Origin: a virus
Reading direction: 5' to 3' (one strand)
Length of the DNA: 38,042 nt
Virus record (IMG/VR): IMGVR_UViG_3300030108_004320
Span: 1-38,042 of that record
The notes under the pieces were generated by a model that did not search any database, was not told the DNA's origin, and was given only the letters and a program-made list of their open reading frames with translations. Position numbers and translations under genes: made by a program. Positions 25,510 to 33,591 of this stretch are shown here, piece by piece. Position 1 is the stretch's first letter, and each line of letters starts with the position of its first letter.

Positions 25510-27385
25510 AGGATATCAAACCGGCGGGTTGTTGGACGCGGGGTTTTACGGATTTGATCCTGAAGAGTTCGAGCCGCTCACTCAAGAAGAATACGATCAA
25601 CAAGAAGCCGATTACTATGGCATATCGGTTGATGAGCTTAGACAATTTCGTCAGCAACAGGCTGGCATAGGAGCGCTGCCAGAAGCGCAACAAACAGCCG
25701 GTGACGCTCCTTACGTCGCGTCAGCTCAGACTAGCACCACCACAAGAGATCCTGCCTTACAGCAGCTCCTGTTCGGTCTAGATGGCGAAGGTGGTTTTAT
25801 ACCCGGTGCAATGCGAGCAGCCGAGTCCGTATTTTTTGACGAGGAAGGTAGGCCGGTCGTAGTACCGCAAGAAGTAGCAGGGTTAACTGCTGACCAGCTT
25901 GCGGCTCAACAGAGAGCTAGAGATTTAGTAGGAGTCCAAGATCGGTTTCTGACGGACGCAGAGGCCGCTTACAGGTCAGGTATTGGGCAACTACAGACTG
26001 GTCAAGATGCGGCGCGAGCGCTCGGTACACGCGGTTTGGAGGCGGTACAGACTGGAGCCACAGAAGAAGAGAGATTACGACGGTCGGGCTTGGAAGGTTT
26101 GCTCGGCTCAATTGGGGAAGGAAGGAGACTGGCGCGAGGCGCAACTGGAGATTTGTTCACTGATTTAGGTGAGACAGATGTAATTAGGCGTGGAGCGACT
26201 GGTCGTTTTGGTGAGCAGTTAGGTGAAGCAGAAGGCATTCAGCGAGGCGCTACCTCACGTTTTGGTACGACAGCGGGTGATATTGCTGCCGGTCAATTAG
26301 CCGCTACAAGAGGACTGAGTGGCGCTCTCGGCGAATCTGAAGATTTGTTGCGAGGTACAACTGGCGCTTACGACCAAGATCTTACCAGACAGTTCTTTGA
26401 CCCCTTTGAGGATCAAGTTGTAAGACAAACCGTGGAGGACGCAGTCAAGCAAGCAAACATTGCCGACATTGCTCAAACCGCCAGAGATATTAGAACTGGT
26501 GGCGAGTCTGCTTTTGGTTCAAGAGCGCGGCTGTCAGCCGATGAGAGGACCGAGGCATTAGGACGTGGTTTGGCTAAAGAGATCGCGGGGATACGATCTA
26601 GGGGCTTTACAGAAGCTCAGAGAGCCGGTTTGGGTGAATTCGCTCGACAAAGACAAGCAGAGCGCACCGCGGCTTCAGGTTTGGCTGGGTTAGCCGGTCA
26701 GAGACTAGGAGCTGAGCAGGCGCTAGGCGGAACCTTGCGAGGGTTATCTGGAGACGTCTTATCAGCTGAAAGGGGCTTAGCATCTGGATTAGGTTCTTTG
26801 GCGGCTCAGGGTCTTGGCGCACAACAGCAACTGGCTTCTGGTTTAGGACAGACAGCAGGACAGCGATTCAGCGCGGGAACAGGCTTAGGGCGAACATTGG
26901 TAGGTTTAGGCCAGACTGGTCAGCAGGCTCAAGCTCGCGCAGGTCAATCCGCGTTGGGCGCAGGGCAGGCTCTCGCAGGAGCATTTGGCCGACTAGGAGG
27001 ATTAGAAAGCCAAATCGGACAACAACGATTCCAAGCACAACAGGGTCTAGGCGGATTCCTTCAAGGTCTCGGGGGACAAGCTCAACAAGCAGGACAGTTT
27101 GGCGTGAACCTGTTGTCAGGAATAGGCGGTCAGCAGCAGCAACTACAACAGCAGATATTAGATGCACAGAGAGCCAATGCACTACAAGCGCAACAGGCTC
27201 CTCTACAGCAGTTCCAAGCTTTGTTGCCATTCGTAGGAACAGCTGCTCAAACAGCTGGTCAGCAGACAGCACAACAAAACTTTACACCAGCTCCTAGTCC
27301 GTTGATGGCAGGTCTGGGCGTCGGTTTATCTACGCTGGGCGGTATTGGTAGCTACCTTAACCAAGGACAACAAAGAGCGGTTTGA
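25496..27385 (+). CDS. Internal virion protein 2, 18-residue repeat protein
   Basis: About 629 aa; ATG 25496 has better spacing from GGGAGG than ATG 25490. The body is Ala/Gly/Gln-rich and built of two runs of 18-residue units: eight units at 25952-26383 (for example GETDVIRRGATGRFGEQL) and ten at 26636-27175 (for example LAAQGLGAQQQLASGLGQ), separated by an ordinary helical segment. Eighteen residues equal five alpha-helix turns, so a long amphipathic helix or helical array is expected. Position among the large internal proteins suggests a DNA-ejection or membrane role. Confidence 0.65.
   Translation: MQPVRGYQTGGLLDAGFYGFDPEEFEPLTQEEYDQQEADYYGISVDELRQFRQQQAGIGALPEAQQTAGDAPYVASAQTSTTTRDPALQQLLFGLDGEGGFIPGAMRAAESVFFDEEGRPVVVPQEVAGLTADQLAAQQRARDLVGVQDRFLTDAEAAYRSGIGQLQTGQDAARALGTRGLEAVQTGATEEERLRRSGLEGLLGSIGEGRRLARGATGDLFTDLGETDVIRRGATGRFGEQLGEAEGIQRGATSRFGTTAGDIAAGQLAATRGLSGALGESEDLLRGTTGAYDQDLTRQFFDPFEDQVVRQTVEDAVKQANIADIAQTARDIRTGGESAFGSRARLSADERTEALGRGLAKEIAGIRSRGFTEAQRAGLGEFARQRQAERTAASGLAGLAGQRLGAEQALGGTLRGLSGDVLSAERGLASGLGSLAAQGLGAQQQLASGLGQTAGQRFSAGTGLGRTLVGLGQTGQQAQARAGQSALGAGQALAGAFGRLGGLESQIGQQRFQAQQGLGGFLQGLGGQAQQAGQFGVNLLSGIGGQQQQLQQQILDAQRANALQAQQAPLQQFQALLPFVGTAAQTAGQQTAQQNFTPAPSPLMAGLGVGLSTLGGIGSYLNQGQQRAV
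25952..26383 (+). repeat. 18-residue protein repeats, block A (8 units)
   Basis: Eight consecutive 54-bp units in frame. Best conserved are units 4-6: GEGRRLARGATGDLFTDL, GETDVIRRGATGRFGEQL and GEAEGIQRGATSRFGTTA. Outer units keep length and some positions only. Confidence 0.8.
26636..27175 (+). repeat. 18-residue protein repeats, block B (10 units)
   Basis: Ten consecutive 54-bp units, for example LAGQRLGAEQALGGTLRG, LSGDVLSAERGLASGLGS and IGQQRFQAQQGLGGFLQG. Position 8 is Ala in nine of ten units and position 18 is mostly Gly or a small or polar residue. Confidence 0.85.
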
Positions 27386-29001
27386 TGGCGATCGGAAGAC
27401 CGCAAATGGAAGAACAGATAGAGGGCTTCAAAAACGGAGGAGGAGCAGGTCGAGTGGAAGACGATGAGTTCAACCTTTTTCAAGACTATACAGCTGGCAC
27501 AAATTTGCCCAGTTTAGACATGCAGCAGTTTGCCTCCGAAGATACGGACCCTTTTGATGGCGGATTGAACGTAGGTGGGATAGATCTGAGCGGCATGACT
27601 AATCTGCTGGCTTTTCAAAGAGCGCAGCAGAGAGCTAATCAGCCTTTTGGAGAAAGACTGCAAGACTACACGCAAAGATTGTTGTCTCCTCAGTCTTACA
27701 CTGACGCTGAGGGTAATACCGTTAACTTGCCTCCAATAGCCGGTTCTACTACATCGCGAGACATCTTCGACTTAGCCAGCGATTTAGGAGCTGGGATTCT
27801 TTCTGCACAACAAAAAGGCGTGCGTAATCCATTTGTAGGATTAGGCGTAGGTTTTACCAACTACATAGAAAACAATCGCAAAGAGCTGAAAGCTGCTGAA
27901 AATCAATACAGGCAGGTCGCGTTACAAGCAGCAAACTTAGCTATACAAGATGAACAAAGAGCAAAAAAGTTTTTAGATGATCTCAGCATTAAATTTATTG
28001 ACTCTGCCAACAAAGAAGCTGAGTACATAACGATCGAGCATGACGAAGTTGGCGAGGACGGAAAGATGACTCGCACCACCAGTACATTTCCAAACACTGC
28101 GAAGTACAAACCACAAATAGATCAATTGGTGCTCGAAAAAAATGGTAAGCCAACTAAGCTGGCTGAAACCGTAATCAATATGCCAGATCCGAATGCACAA
28201 TACGCAGACAAAAAAGCTTATGACACGATAGATGCCCAGACTAAAGATTACCTAGCTAAAGCCAAAGCAGCTCAAGCGGTGTTGGATCAAGTGGGCGAGG
28301 CTTTTATTTTGGCTAAAAGAATTGTAGACGCCGGAGGTGAGTTTGGTCCTTTTGCTGACTCTACTTTAAAAGCTAGAGAGCTTATATCGAGCCTCGGGTA
28401 CGGCAACTTGCTGGATGCAGAAGGCGCTATCGGTCCTCAAAAAGCATTACGCCAATTGTCCATGGGTTTTACCATGGCGATTGTTTCGCAAACGAAAGGC
28501 GCTATTTCAAACAGAGAGATGGAGCTTTTTATTAATGCTTCGCCAACTTTAGGATCAACTTACGAGGGTTACATGACGCAGCTGGCTTTACTCGAAAAGC
28601 TGGCCGGTCGAGACAAACAGTTTGCAAATGATTACCTAAATGAAATGGAAAGGCTCCGAAACGAAGAAGGAAAAAAAGGAGAAGATTTACGAATTGCGTT
28701 AGATTTATTTACTGCTAATTACGGCGATAACAATCCTTTGCTTACTTCAGAGGAAGAGGCGTTGTTACGAAGAGAGGCTCGCAAGTCCGCAGAAAAATTT
28801 CAAGACGTAAACCCAGAGACTGGCCAGACATACGAGGATACTTTTATCCCAGCACAATTCAAAAAATTGTTTGATGACGAGAAGCGCAGGATGCAACGCG
28901 ACAAGGCTTCCTTGCCGATTATCACAAACCAAGCGCAATACGATCTTTTAGAATCTGGAGACAGATATATAGAAGATGGCGAAATATACGTTAAAAACTA
29001 A
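27385..29001 (+). CDS. Internal virion/ejection-type protein 3
   Basis: 538 aa from ATG 27385, overlapping the upstream stop. Mostly helical; after a disordered Gly-rich start, residues 150-300 contain long helices rich in Lys, Ala and Gln (KAAENQYRQVALQAANLAIQ). The C-terminal end (LPIITNQAQYDLLESGDRYI) resembles a small conserved tail seen at the ends of marine phage internal proteins. No lytic motif seen. Assigned by position and composition. Confidence 0.6.
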   Translation: MAIGRPQMEEQIEGFKNGGGAGRVEDDEFNLFQDYTAGTNLPSLDMQQFASEDTDPFDGGLNVGGIDLSGMTNLLAFQRAQQRANQPFGERLQDYTQRLLSPQSYTDAEGNTVNLPPIAGSTTSRDIFDLASDLGAGILSAQQKGVRNPFVGLGVGFTNYIENNRKELKAAENQYRQVALQAANLAIQDEQRAKKFLDDLSIKFIDSANKEAEYITIEHDEVGEDGKMTRTTSTFPNTAKYKPQIDQLVLEKNGKPTKLAETVINMPDPNAQYADKKAYDTIDAQTKDYLAKAKAAQAVLDQVGEAFILAKRIVDAGGEFGPFADSTLKARELISSLGYGNLLDAEGAIGPQKALRQLSMGFTMAIVSQTKGAISNREMELFINASPTLGSTYEGYMTQLALLEKLAGRDKQFANDYLNEMERLRNEEGKKGEDLRIALDLFTANYGDNNPLLTSEEEALLRREARKSAEKFQDVNPETGQTYEDTFIPAQFKKLFDDEKRRMQRDKASLPIITNQAQYDLLESGDRYIEDGEIYVKN

Positions 29002-31586
29002 TGGCTGAAAAAGAAAGCACATTCGGCGACAAACAGGTTCCTCGCAGCAGATTTGGAGGAACAAGGCTGGAGGATATCGAGTTACTCGATGATACACGCG
29101 AGCCGCGAAAGATCATCGAGGAGGATACCGCGGTTGCTAGTGGCGTGACCGAAGCTTTGATATCAGGCTTAACGAATGACGAGAACGCTAAGGTTTTTTA
29201 TTTGGCGTCGAAACGATTTCCTGAGTTAGTCGAGCAGGGTAAAGATCCATCTCTGTATTACGCTTTTGACGAAGACGGAGAGTTGTTTTATAGAGATCCT
29301 TATACTGGTGATTACAAAAGAGAGTTCGGCCAAGATTTATTTGGCTTTGAAGTGGACTATTTAGATAACGTCGGACCAGCCGGTCAGTTTTTAGCAGAGG
29401 TCATACCGGGCAGCATGGGGTTGACTGGAGGTTTCATTGCCGGAGGTTTCCCCGGAGCGGTGGCAGGCGGAGGTGCAGGCACGGCAGTAGGAGGAGGCAC
29501 TTTTTACGGTTTGAGAGCGGGGCTATCGGCGTTGTTAGAAGGTCCACCTTTAGACGTTGAAAAGGCAGCGACAGATTTGTCTTTGTCCAGTTTGATGGGC
29601 GCTTTGCCGATTGGTGTCCCTGCGAAGTCTGCTCCCGAGGGCATCGCTAAATTTTTGAGAATTTTTCCTGGCTCTGATGGTAGAACGGCCCTTGCCGACA
29701 TTGTTCAGAATGGTGGGCGAACTGTTGATGAAAAGCTTGCTTACATGGCGGAGAGATACCCTGATGTCAAAATATCCCGAGCAGAAGCAAACGACTTAAT
29801 CGGCAACCGCGGTTATAAGATAGAAGCTTTTCTTGCCAAAACAGCTCGAACAGACGAGCTGGCAGAGCATTACGCAGATCGTAACCAAAGAGTTTTGTAT
29901 CACGCCGAGAGATTTTTTGACGATATTGCGAGTGGTGCTTTACTACCGAGAGCTAGAGGGAAAAGTCCCGCCGGACAAAAGAGTTTAGACCCTGAGTTTG
30001 ATGTTGCTGAGGCAGCAGCAGCTTATCTCGAAAAAGAAAAGAAAAGACTACAAGAAATAACCGCCCCGATGTATCGAGAGGCTTATGACTTGGAGGGCGT
30101 GGTTGTTGATTTGAGCGACCTGCTCAAGCAAGTCGATGACGTCATAGCAGACCCGAATGTATCTAAAGAGAGGCTAAAAGCCTATCAGGATATGCGGAAA
30201 GCTTTGATAGACGCGAGGTTTGGAGATAACACACCTCGGTCTCAAACTGAATTGATTCATAATGGGTTGAAAGATAATTTCAATCGATTGATATCTAGAT
30301 TGACAAAAGATTTAGACGGGCCTCTTAAAAGAGAAGTCTCTCTAATAAGAGATCAGATATCTCAAAGACTGAAAGCAGCAAACCCATTATACGAAAAGGT
30401 CACAAAGATTTACGATGAGGGAATCGGTTCTAGTCAATCTCTTGACCGGTCGATTGTCGGTCAGCTTGCAGACGCTTTAGAAAAAGGCGGGTCTAGAATA
30501 GCGCCGAAATTAAAAAAGTTTTTTAGTGGCGACATAAAACCAGCTGAAATAGAAACTTTGAAAAACGCTCTGCAATCCACTGAAGAAGGCGCGAGGGCTT
30601 GGCAAAATCTGAAAGGCACGTGGCTCTCTACGAGAATGAACGATGTTATCCAGTCTAATACGAATCCCTTATCGCAACCCAACGCATTCCTAAGAGCGGT
30701 TGGAATACGTCAACCCAAGGCAGCTTTTCCGCAAGAGAAAGTTATTTATGATCCCTTTGGTTTGCCGATTCAAAATGTTCCAATGGCAACGGACGAACTT
30801 GCAAGACTGGCGAAGGAAGTGGATGTCTACAAAGCCAAAGGCAAGATGGCTGAAATGTGGAAAGCTATTCTCGAACCTGATGAACTTCAGGCGTTTATAG
30901 ATTTGACCGGCATGATGCAGATGGTTGGCAAGATACAAACTCTGGGCGGCTCTGATACTTTCGGTAACATTAGTATGAACATACTTTTAGCTAATGAGGC
31001 CAAGCAGGTTTTGCCAAGCACGCAAGTGGGAAGGCAGGCCGCTAAAAGAGCTGGCGGAATACTAGCATCTATTGCCTCAATACCATCCAGAATTACCGCA
31101 CAAGGCTTTAGGGATCTGATGACTAGAGCTAACGCGACTCAGCTAGACGCATATAAAGATTTATTGATCAGTCACATCATTGACCCTAAAAAGACAGCAG
31201 AGTTACAAATGGTTTTGGATTCGGTGAAACCCATTTCATACATAATGGGTCAGGCTGCTTTGAGAGGTGGGCCAGAAGCATTGACCGCTTTGTTTGAAGA
31301 TATAGAAGAAAAAAACCAAAGCTTAGAGGAGAGCCAACAAGAAAGGCTAGAACAAAGACAAGAAGATCTTCGATCGATGCAAACTCCTGTTCCCGACGTC
31401 GGAGCGCAAATGGAGATGGTACAACCGCCCAGTTTGGATTTACCTTTGTTTGAGGACATCGATACCGGAACCAGCACGGCTCCGATTGATCCTGCTGTTT
31501 CTGCTATTGTTTTACCGAGAGACGAGGATAGAGAACTGGCGATGAGATTGCGCCAAAGACAAGGTGGTATCGGGAGTCTTTCCTAA
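29001..31586 (+). CDS. Internal virion/ejection-type protein 4
   Basis: 861 aa, the largest protein of the window. Residues about 125-180 are Gly/Ala-rich and hydrophobic (GGFIAGGFPGAVAGGGAGTA), likely membrane-active; the rest is mainly helical with many charged residues, and the C-terminus is acidic and disordered. Together with the three preceding genes it forms a block of about 2,650 residues like the ejection-protein sets of P22 and T7 relatives. No clear transglycosylase or protease motif is visible. Confidence 0.6.
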   Translation: MAEKESTFGDKQVPRSRFGGTRLEDIELLDDTREPRKIIEEDTAVASGVTEALISGLTNDENAKVFYLASKRFPELVEQGKDPSLYYAFDEDGELFYRDPYTGDYKREFGQDLFGFEVDYLDNVGPAGQFLAEVIPGSMGLTGGFIAGGFPGAVAGGGAGTAVGGGTFYGLRAGLSALLEGPPLDVEKAATDLSLSSLMGALPIGVPAKSAPEGIAKFLRIFPGSDGRTALADIVQNGGRTVDEKLAYMAERYPDVKISRAEANDLIGNRGYKIEAFLAKTARTDELAEHYADRNQRVLYHAERFFDDIASGALLPRARGKSPAGQKSLDPEFDVAEAAAAYLEKEKKRLQEITAPMYREAYDLEGVVVDLSDLLKQVDDVIADPNVSKERLKAYQDMRKALIDARFGDNTPRSQTELIHNGLKDNFNRLISRLTKDLDGPLKREVSLIRDQISQRLKAANPLYEKVTKIYDEGIGSSQSLDRSIVGQLADALEKGGSRIAPKLKKFFSGDIKPAEIETLKNALQSTEEGARAWQNLKGTWLSTRMNDVIQSNTNPLSQPNAFLRAVGIRQPKAAFPQEKVIYDPFGLPIQNVPMATDELARLAKEVDVYKAKGKMAEMWKAILEPDELQAFIDLTGMMQMVGKIQTLGGSDTFGNISMNILLANEAKQVLPSTQVGRQAAKRAGGILASIASIPSRITAQGFRDLMTRANATQLDAYKDLLISHIIDPKKTAELQMVLDSVKPISYIMGQAALRGGPEALTALFEDIEEKNQSLEESQQERLEQRQEDLRSMQTPVPDVGAQMEMVQPPSLDLPLFEDIDTGTSTAPIDPAVSAIVLPRDEDRELAMRLRQRQGGIGSLS

Positions 31587-31840
31587 GCTTCTAGTTGTAA
31601 CTCGCCTTGCGGCTCTGTCTCTCTCATAACTATCACTGCCCCCTCGACACCGTAATCAAACTCAAAACCCATGTGGGTTTCGCCTGCGATCTCGATGGCA
31701 ATGTTACGAGATATCAACCGCATCAAAGCTGCCTGCTGATGCATGGTGGTTCTCGAAAATAAATCGATTACTTCTTTTGATTCGAGCACAGGCTGATACG
31801 ACTGTGGAATCGCTTTTGTTTTTTTGCTGAACAAATTCAA
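31583..31840 (-). CDS. Hypothetical protein of minus-strand island
   Basis: 85 aa. The most likely start is TTG at 31838-31840, which overlaps the stop of the upstream gene (TTGA), so the two are coupled. Mostly helical N-terminus and short beta C-terminus (FDYGVEGAVIVMRETE). Its stop overlaps that of the convergent gene ending at 31586; I see no terminator between them. Function unknown. Confidence 0.6.
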   Translation of the reverse strand: MNLFSKKTKAIPQSYQPVLESKEVIDLFSRTTMHQQAALMRLISRNIAIEIAGETHMGFEFDYGVEGAVIVMRETEPQGELQLEA

Positions 31841-32016
31841 CTGACTGCCTGTTCTGGAAAAATGATTTTGTGTTCTCTTTCTATCAAAACCTTCAACTGG
31901 TCAATCTTGGTCCGACGCTCAGAATTACAGATCTCCTGTAACATGTTGTAAGTTTGAACGTCGAGAGCCAAAGACTTCCTAGTCTTCGGATTTACTTCTT
32001 CAACTTCTGTGTCCAT
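31837..32016 (-). CDS. Ribbon-helix-helix-like regulator (59 aa)
   Basis: This short frame begins at ATG 32016 and ends at TGA 31839-31837. The product has a beta-like KSLALDVQTYNMLQEICNSE followed by RRTKIDQLKVLIEREH, the strand-helix-helix order of small Arc/MetJ-type DNA-binding proteins. It lies divergent to the early-type operon starting at 32083, a usual position for a repressor. An A+T-rich region (32017-32082) separates them. The fold assignment is by pattern only. Confidence 0.55.
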   Translation of the reverse strand: MDTEVEEVNPKTRKSLALDVQTYNMLQEICNSERRTKIDQLKVLIEREHKIIFPEQAVS

Positions 32017-32082
32017 GGTGGAGCTTCTCGCACTTACAATTAGTGGATCATATTATAAAAATTTGTGATAATTTGCAACTAT
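32017..32082. promoter_or_regulatory. Divergent A+T-rich intergenic region
   Basis: Contains TATAAT-like sequences on both strands. On the minus strand TTGCAA and TATAAT are separated by 15 nt, shorter than ideal, ahead of ATG 32016. It may hold promoters for the regulator and the oxygenase gene. Confidence 0.4.
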
Positions 32083-32796
32083 ATGTACCAGCCCAAAAAC
32101 TACATGCTCTCGATGCAAAGCCATTGGGGGATTAACCAGAACACCTATCAGGCGGTGCAGGACTCCCTGCCGATCATTACCAAGTATGCCTCGCAACAAG
32201 GCGTAGGCAAGATGAAAAAGACGCCGATTCATAAGATGCTGAAGAACCCGTTTCCCGAGGTGTACACGGTTCCGATCTTTCGCCGCTCGTGGTGCAAGAT
32301 GATGGTTAAAGAGATTGACTACATGCAGAAGGAGATTGGTTTCGAGGCAAACGAGGATGAGGATGCCTTGCGCCGGATACCGGAGATCGTGTTACGAGAG
32401 AAGTGTCCCGAGCTTTACCAGAACATGTGGTTCGTAGTTCGCACTGTTCTCAATCCGATCATCATGGCTATATGGCAGCGTAGTTGTCCTGACCCAGCCA
32501 GCATTCAGATTGCTAACTACAATGTTAAAGAGACGGACAAGGGTCATTGGCATCATGATGAAAGCGCTGACATATCGATCGTGGTTCCGCTCAACACTGG
32601 TTCTTATACTGGTGGTGGGACCGAGTTCCATAACCACGGCAAACTAAAGCCGCTGCCCAACGGCCATGGTTTGATCTTCCCATCCTTCACTCACTCTCAT
32701 CGAGGCTTGCCAGTCGGCGAGGGCGACCGATACCTGCTTGTCTTTTGGCTCTGCAATAAATCGAGAATGATAAACATCCTGCAAAATTCTTCTTAA
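32083..32796 (+). CDS. 2-oxoglutarate/Fe(II) oxygenase, P4H-like
   Basis: 237 aa from ATG 32083; a GTG at 32065 is also in frame and neither has a clear Shine-Dalgarno. The catalytic half is clear: GHWHHDESADISIVVPL gives the HxD motif, GGGTEFH the next strand, THSHRGLPV the distal histidine and GDRYLLVFWL the 2-oxoglutarate-binding arginine. This is the prolyl-4-hydroxylase-like branch. Substrate is unknown; in phages such enzymes have been proposed to modify proteins or DNA. It is the first gene of the early-type operon. Confidence 0.85.
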   Translation: MYQPKNYMLSMQSHWGINQNTYQAVQDSLPIITKYASQQGVGKMKKTPIHKMLKNPFPEVYTVPIFRRSWCKMMVKEIDYMQKEIGFEANEDEDALRRIPEIVLREKCPELYQNMWFVVRTVLNPIIMAIWQRSCPDPASIQIANYNVKETDKGHWHHDESADISIVVPLNTGSYTGGGTEFHNHGKLKPLPNGHGLIFPSFTHSHRGLPVGEGDRYLLVFWLCNKSRMINILQNSS

Positions 32797-32801
32797 ATAT
32801 A

Positions 32802-32844
32802 TTTGTATAAAAGTGTAGACATCGACACGGTAATTTGAGATACT
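32802..32844 (+). promoter_or_regulatory. Promoter with phage motif, copy 2
   Basis: TTTGTATA at 32802, TAGACA (32816-32821), 17 nt including CGACACGG, then GATACT (32839-32844). The motif 32802-32830 matches the copy at 33514 at all but one base. Confidence 0.65.
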
Positions 32845-32853
32845 TCTTTTGTC

Positions 32854-32870
32854 GGGAGGATGGTCCTCCC
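32854..32870 (+). promoter_or_regulatory. 5' leader hairpin
   Basis: GGGAGGA / TCCTCCC with a TGG loop, followed by ACTAACGGAG and ATG. The ACTAAC(C)GGAG ribosome-binding leader recurs before the genes at 34137 and 34403. Confidence 0.6.
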
Positions 32871-32884
32871 CACTAACGGAGAAG

Positions 32885-33178
32885 ATGATGGAAAACGAAT
32901 TCGACGTCTACCTAGAAATCATTCACAACATCGTGCGTGTTGAGGCTCGAAGAATCAGCAAGGGCTACAAGTTTGTTGCCATAGAGGCTAATGGCACGGA
33001 ACACATTGTCAGAAAAAAAAGCGGCAAGCTGCGATGCACTGCTCATTTTCACACGGTGCATATAAACGACAATGTTAAAGAAGATAATTTGGCGGCTCGC
33101 ACCCAGTGTGCAAAAACAGCCACATACGCAGGATCAGAAATTTATGTCAGATCCTTACCAATAACGGTGGCCGCGTAA
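32885..33178 (+). CDS. Small early protein, unknown
   Basis: 97 aa from ATG 32885 behind CGGAG; reading further upstream would run through the leader hairpin. Predicted alpha/beta, basic. The gene ends AA followed by TAA within a perfect hairpin (33169-33184). No family recognised. Confidence 0.65.
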   Translation: MMENEFDVYLEIIHNIVRVEARRISKGYKFVAIEANGTEHIVRKKSGKLRCTAHFHTVHINDNVKEDNLAARTQCAKTATYAGSEIYVRSLPITVAA

Positions 33179-33184
33179 GCGGCC
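33169..33184 (+). other. Stop-codon hairpin 1
   Basis: GGCCGC-GTAA-GCGGCC: perfect 6-bp stem whose GTAA tetraloop contains the TAA stop (33176-33178). Identical to the element at 33433. Confidence 0.85.
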
Positions 33185-33202
33185 CAAGGAGAAGGTGAAG
33201 CA

Positions 33203-33442
33203 ATGAAAATCTGGAACGACATCGAAGTAACTTGGAATCGCCAGTACAGATATTGGGAAATCACGGGCGACAACATTGAGCGAGATTCTTGGGAATGGTT
33301 AGGCCATAGCGACTTGAAGAAACACGCCGTCGAAGACGCAATGATTTACGCATTCGATACTGCGTGTGGGCCAGCGAGAGGTAAGCGCGTTTTAATTTAT
33401 ACCCAGAAGGGCAATCTCGCCAAAACAATCGAGGCCGCGTAA
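33203..33442 (+). CDS. Small early protein, unknown
   Basis: 79 aa, Trp-rich (IWNDIEVTWNRQYRYWEITG, SWEWLGHSD). It starts behind AAGGAGAAGG. Like the previous gene it ends with two alanines and a TAA lying in an identical hairpin, though the proteins are otherwise different. A rho-independent terminator follows. Function unknown. Confidence 0.65.
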   Translation: MKIWNDIEVTWNRQYRYWEITGDNIERDSWEWLGHSDLKKHAVEDAMIYAFDTACGPARGKRVLIYTQKGNLAKTIEAA

Positions 33443-33448
33443 GCGGCC
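33433..33448 (+). other. Stop-codon hairpin 2
   Basis: GGCCGC-GTAA-GCGGCC, identical to 33169-33184. Its 3' arm (33443-33449) is also complementary to the 5' arm of the following terminator (33468-33474), so two alternative folds exist. Confidence 0.85.
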
Positions 33449-33467
33449 CGACTGCAACTGATGAGCT

Positions 33468-33492
33468 GGGCCGCTTTGCGGCCCTTTTTTTT
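33468..33492 (+). terminator. Rho-independent terminator with hammerhead-like lead
   Basis: GGGCCGC-TTT-GCGGCCC stem followed by eight T. It is immediately preceded by CAACTGATGAG (33455-33465), the same string found in the hammerhead at 34066. No GAAA or stem III follows, so it cannot be a complete ribozyme. Confidence 0.9.
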
Positions 33493-33513
33493 GCCTAAAA
33501 TAATTAATATTTA

Positions 33514-33559
33514 TTTGTATACAAGTGTAGACATCGACACGGTAATCTGGCATTATAAT
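33514..33559 (+). promoter_or_regulatory. Promoter with phage motif, copy 3
   Basis: TTTGTATA at 33514, TAGACA (33528-33533) and CGACACGG, followed by CATTAT at 17-nt spacing or a perfect TATAAT at 20 nt (33554-33559). It re-starts transcription after the terminator for the genes from 33592. Confidence 0.65.
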
Positions 33560-33591
33560 GTCTGTTATTAAGACAAACCGGAGTAATCGAA

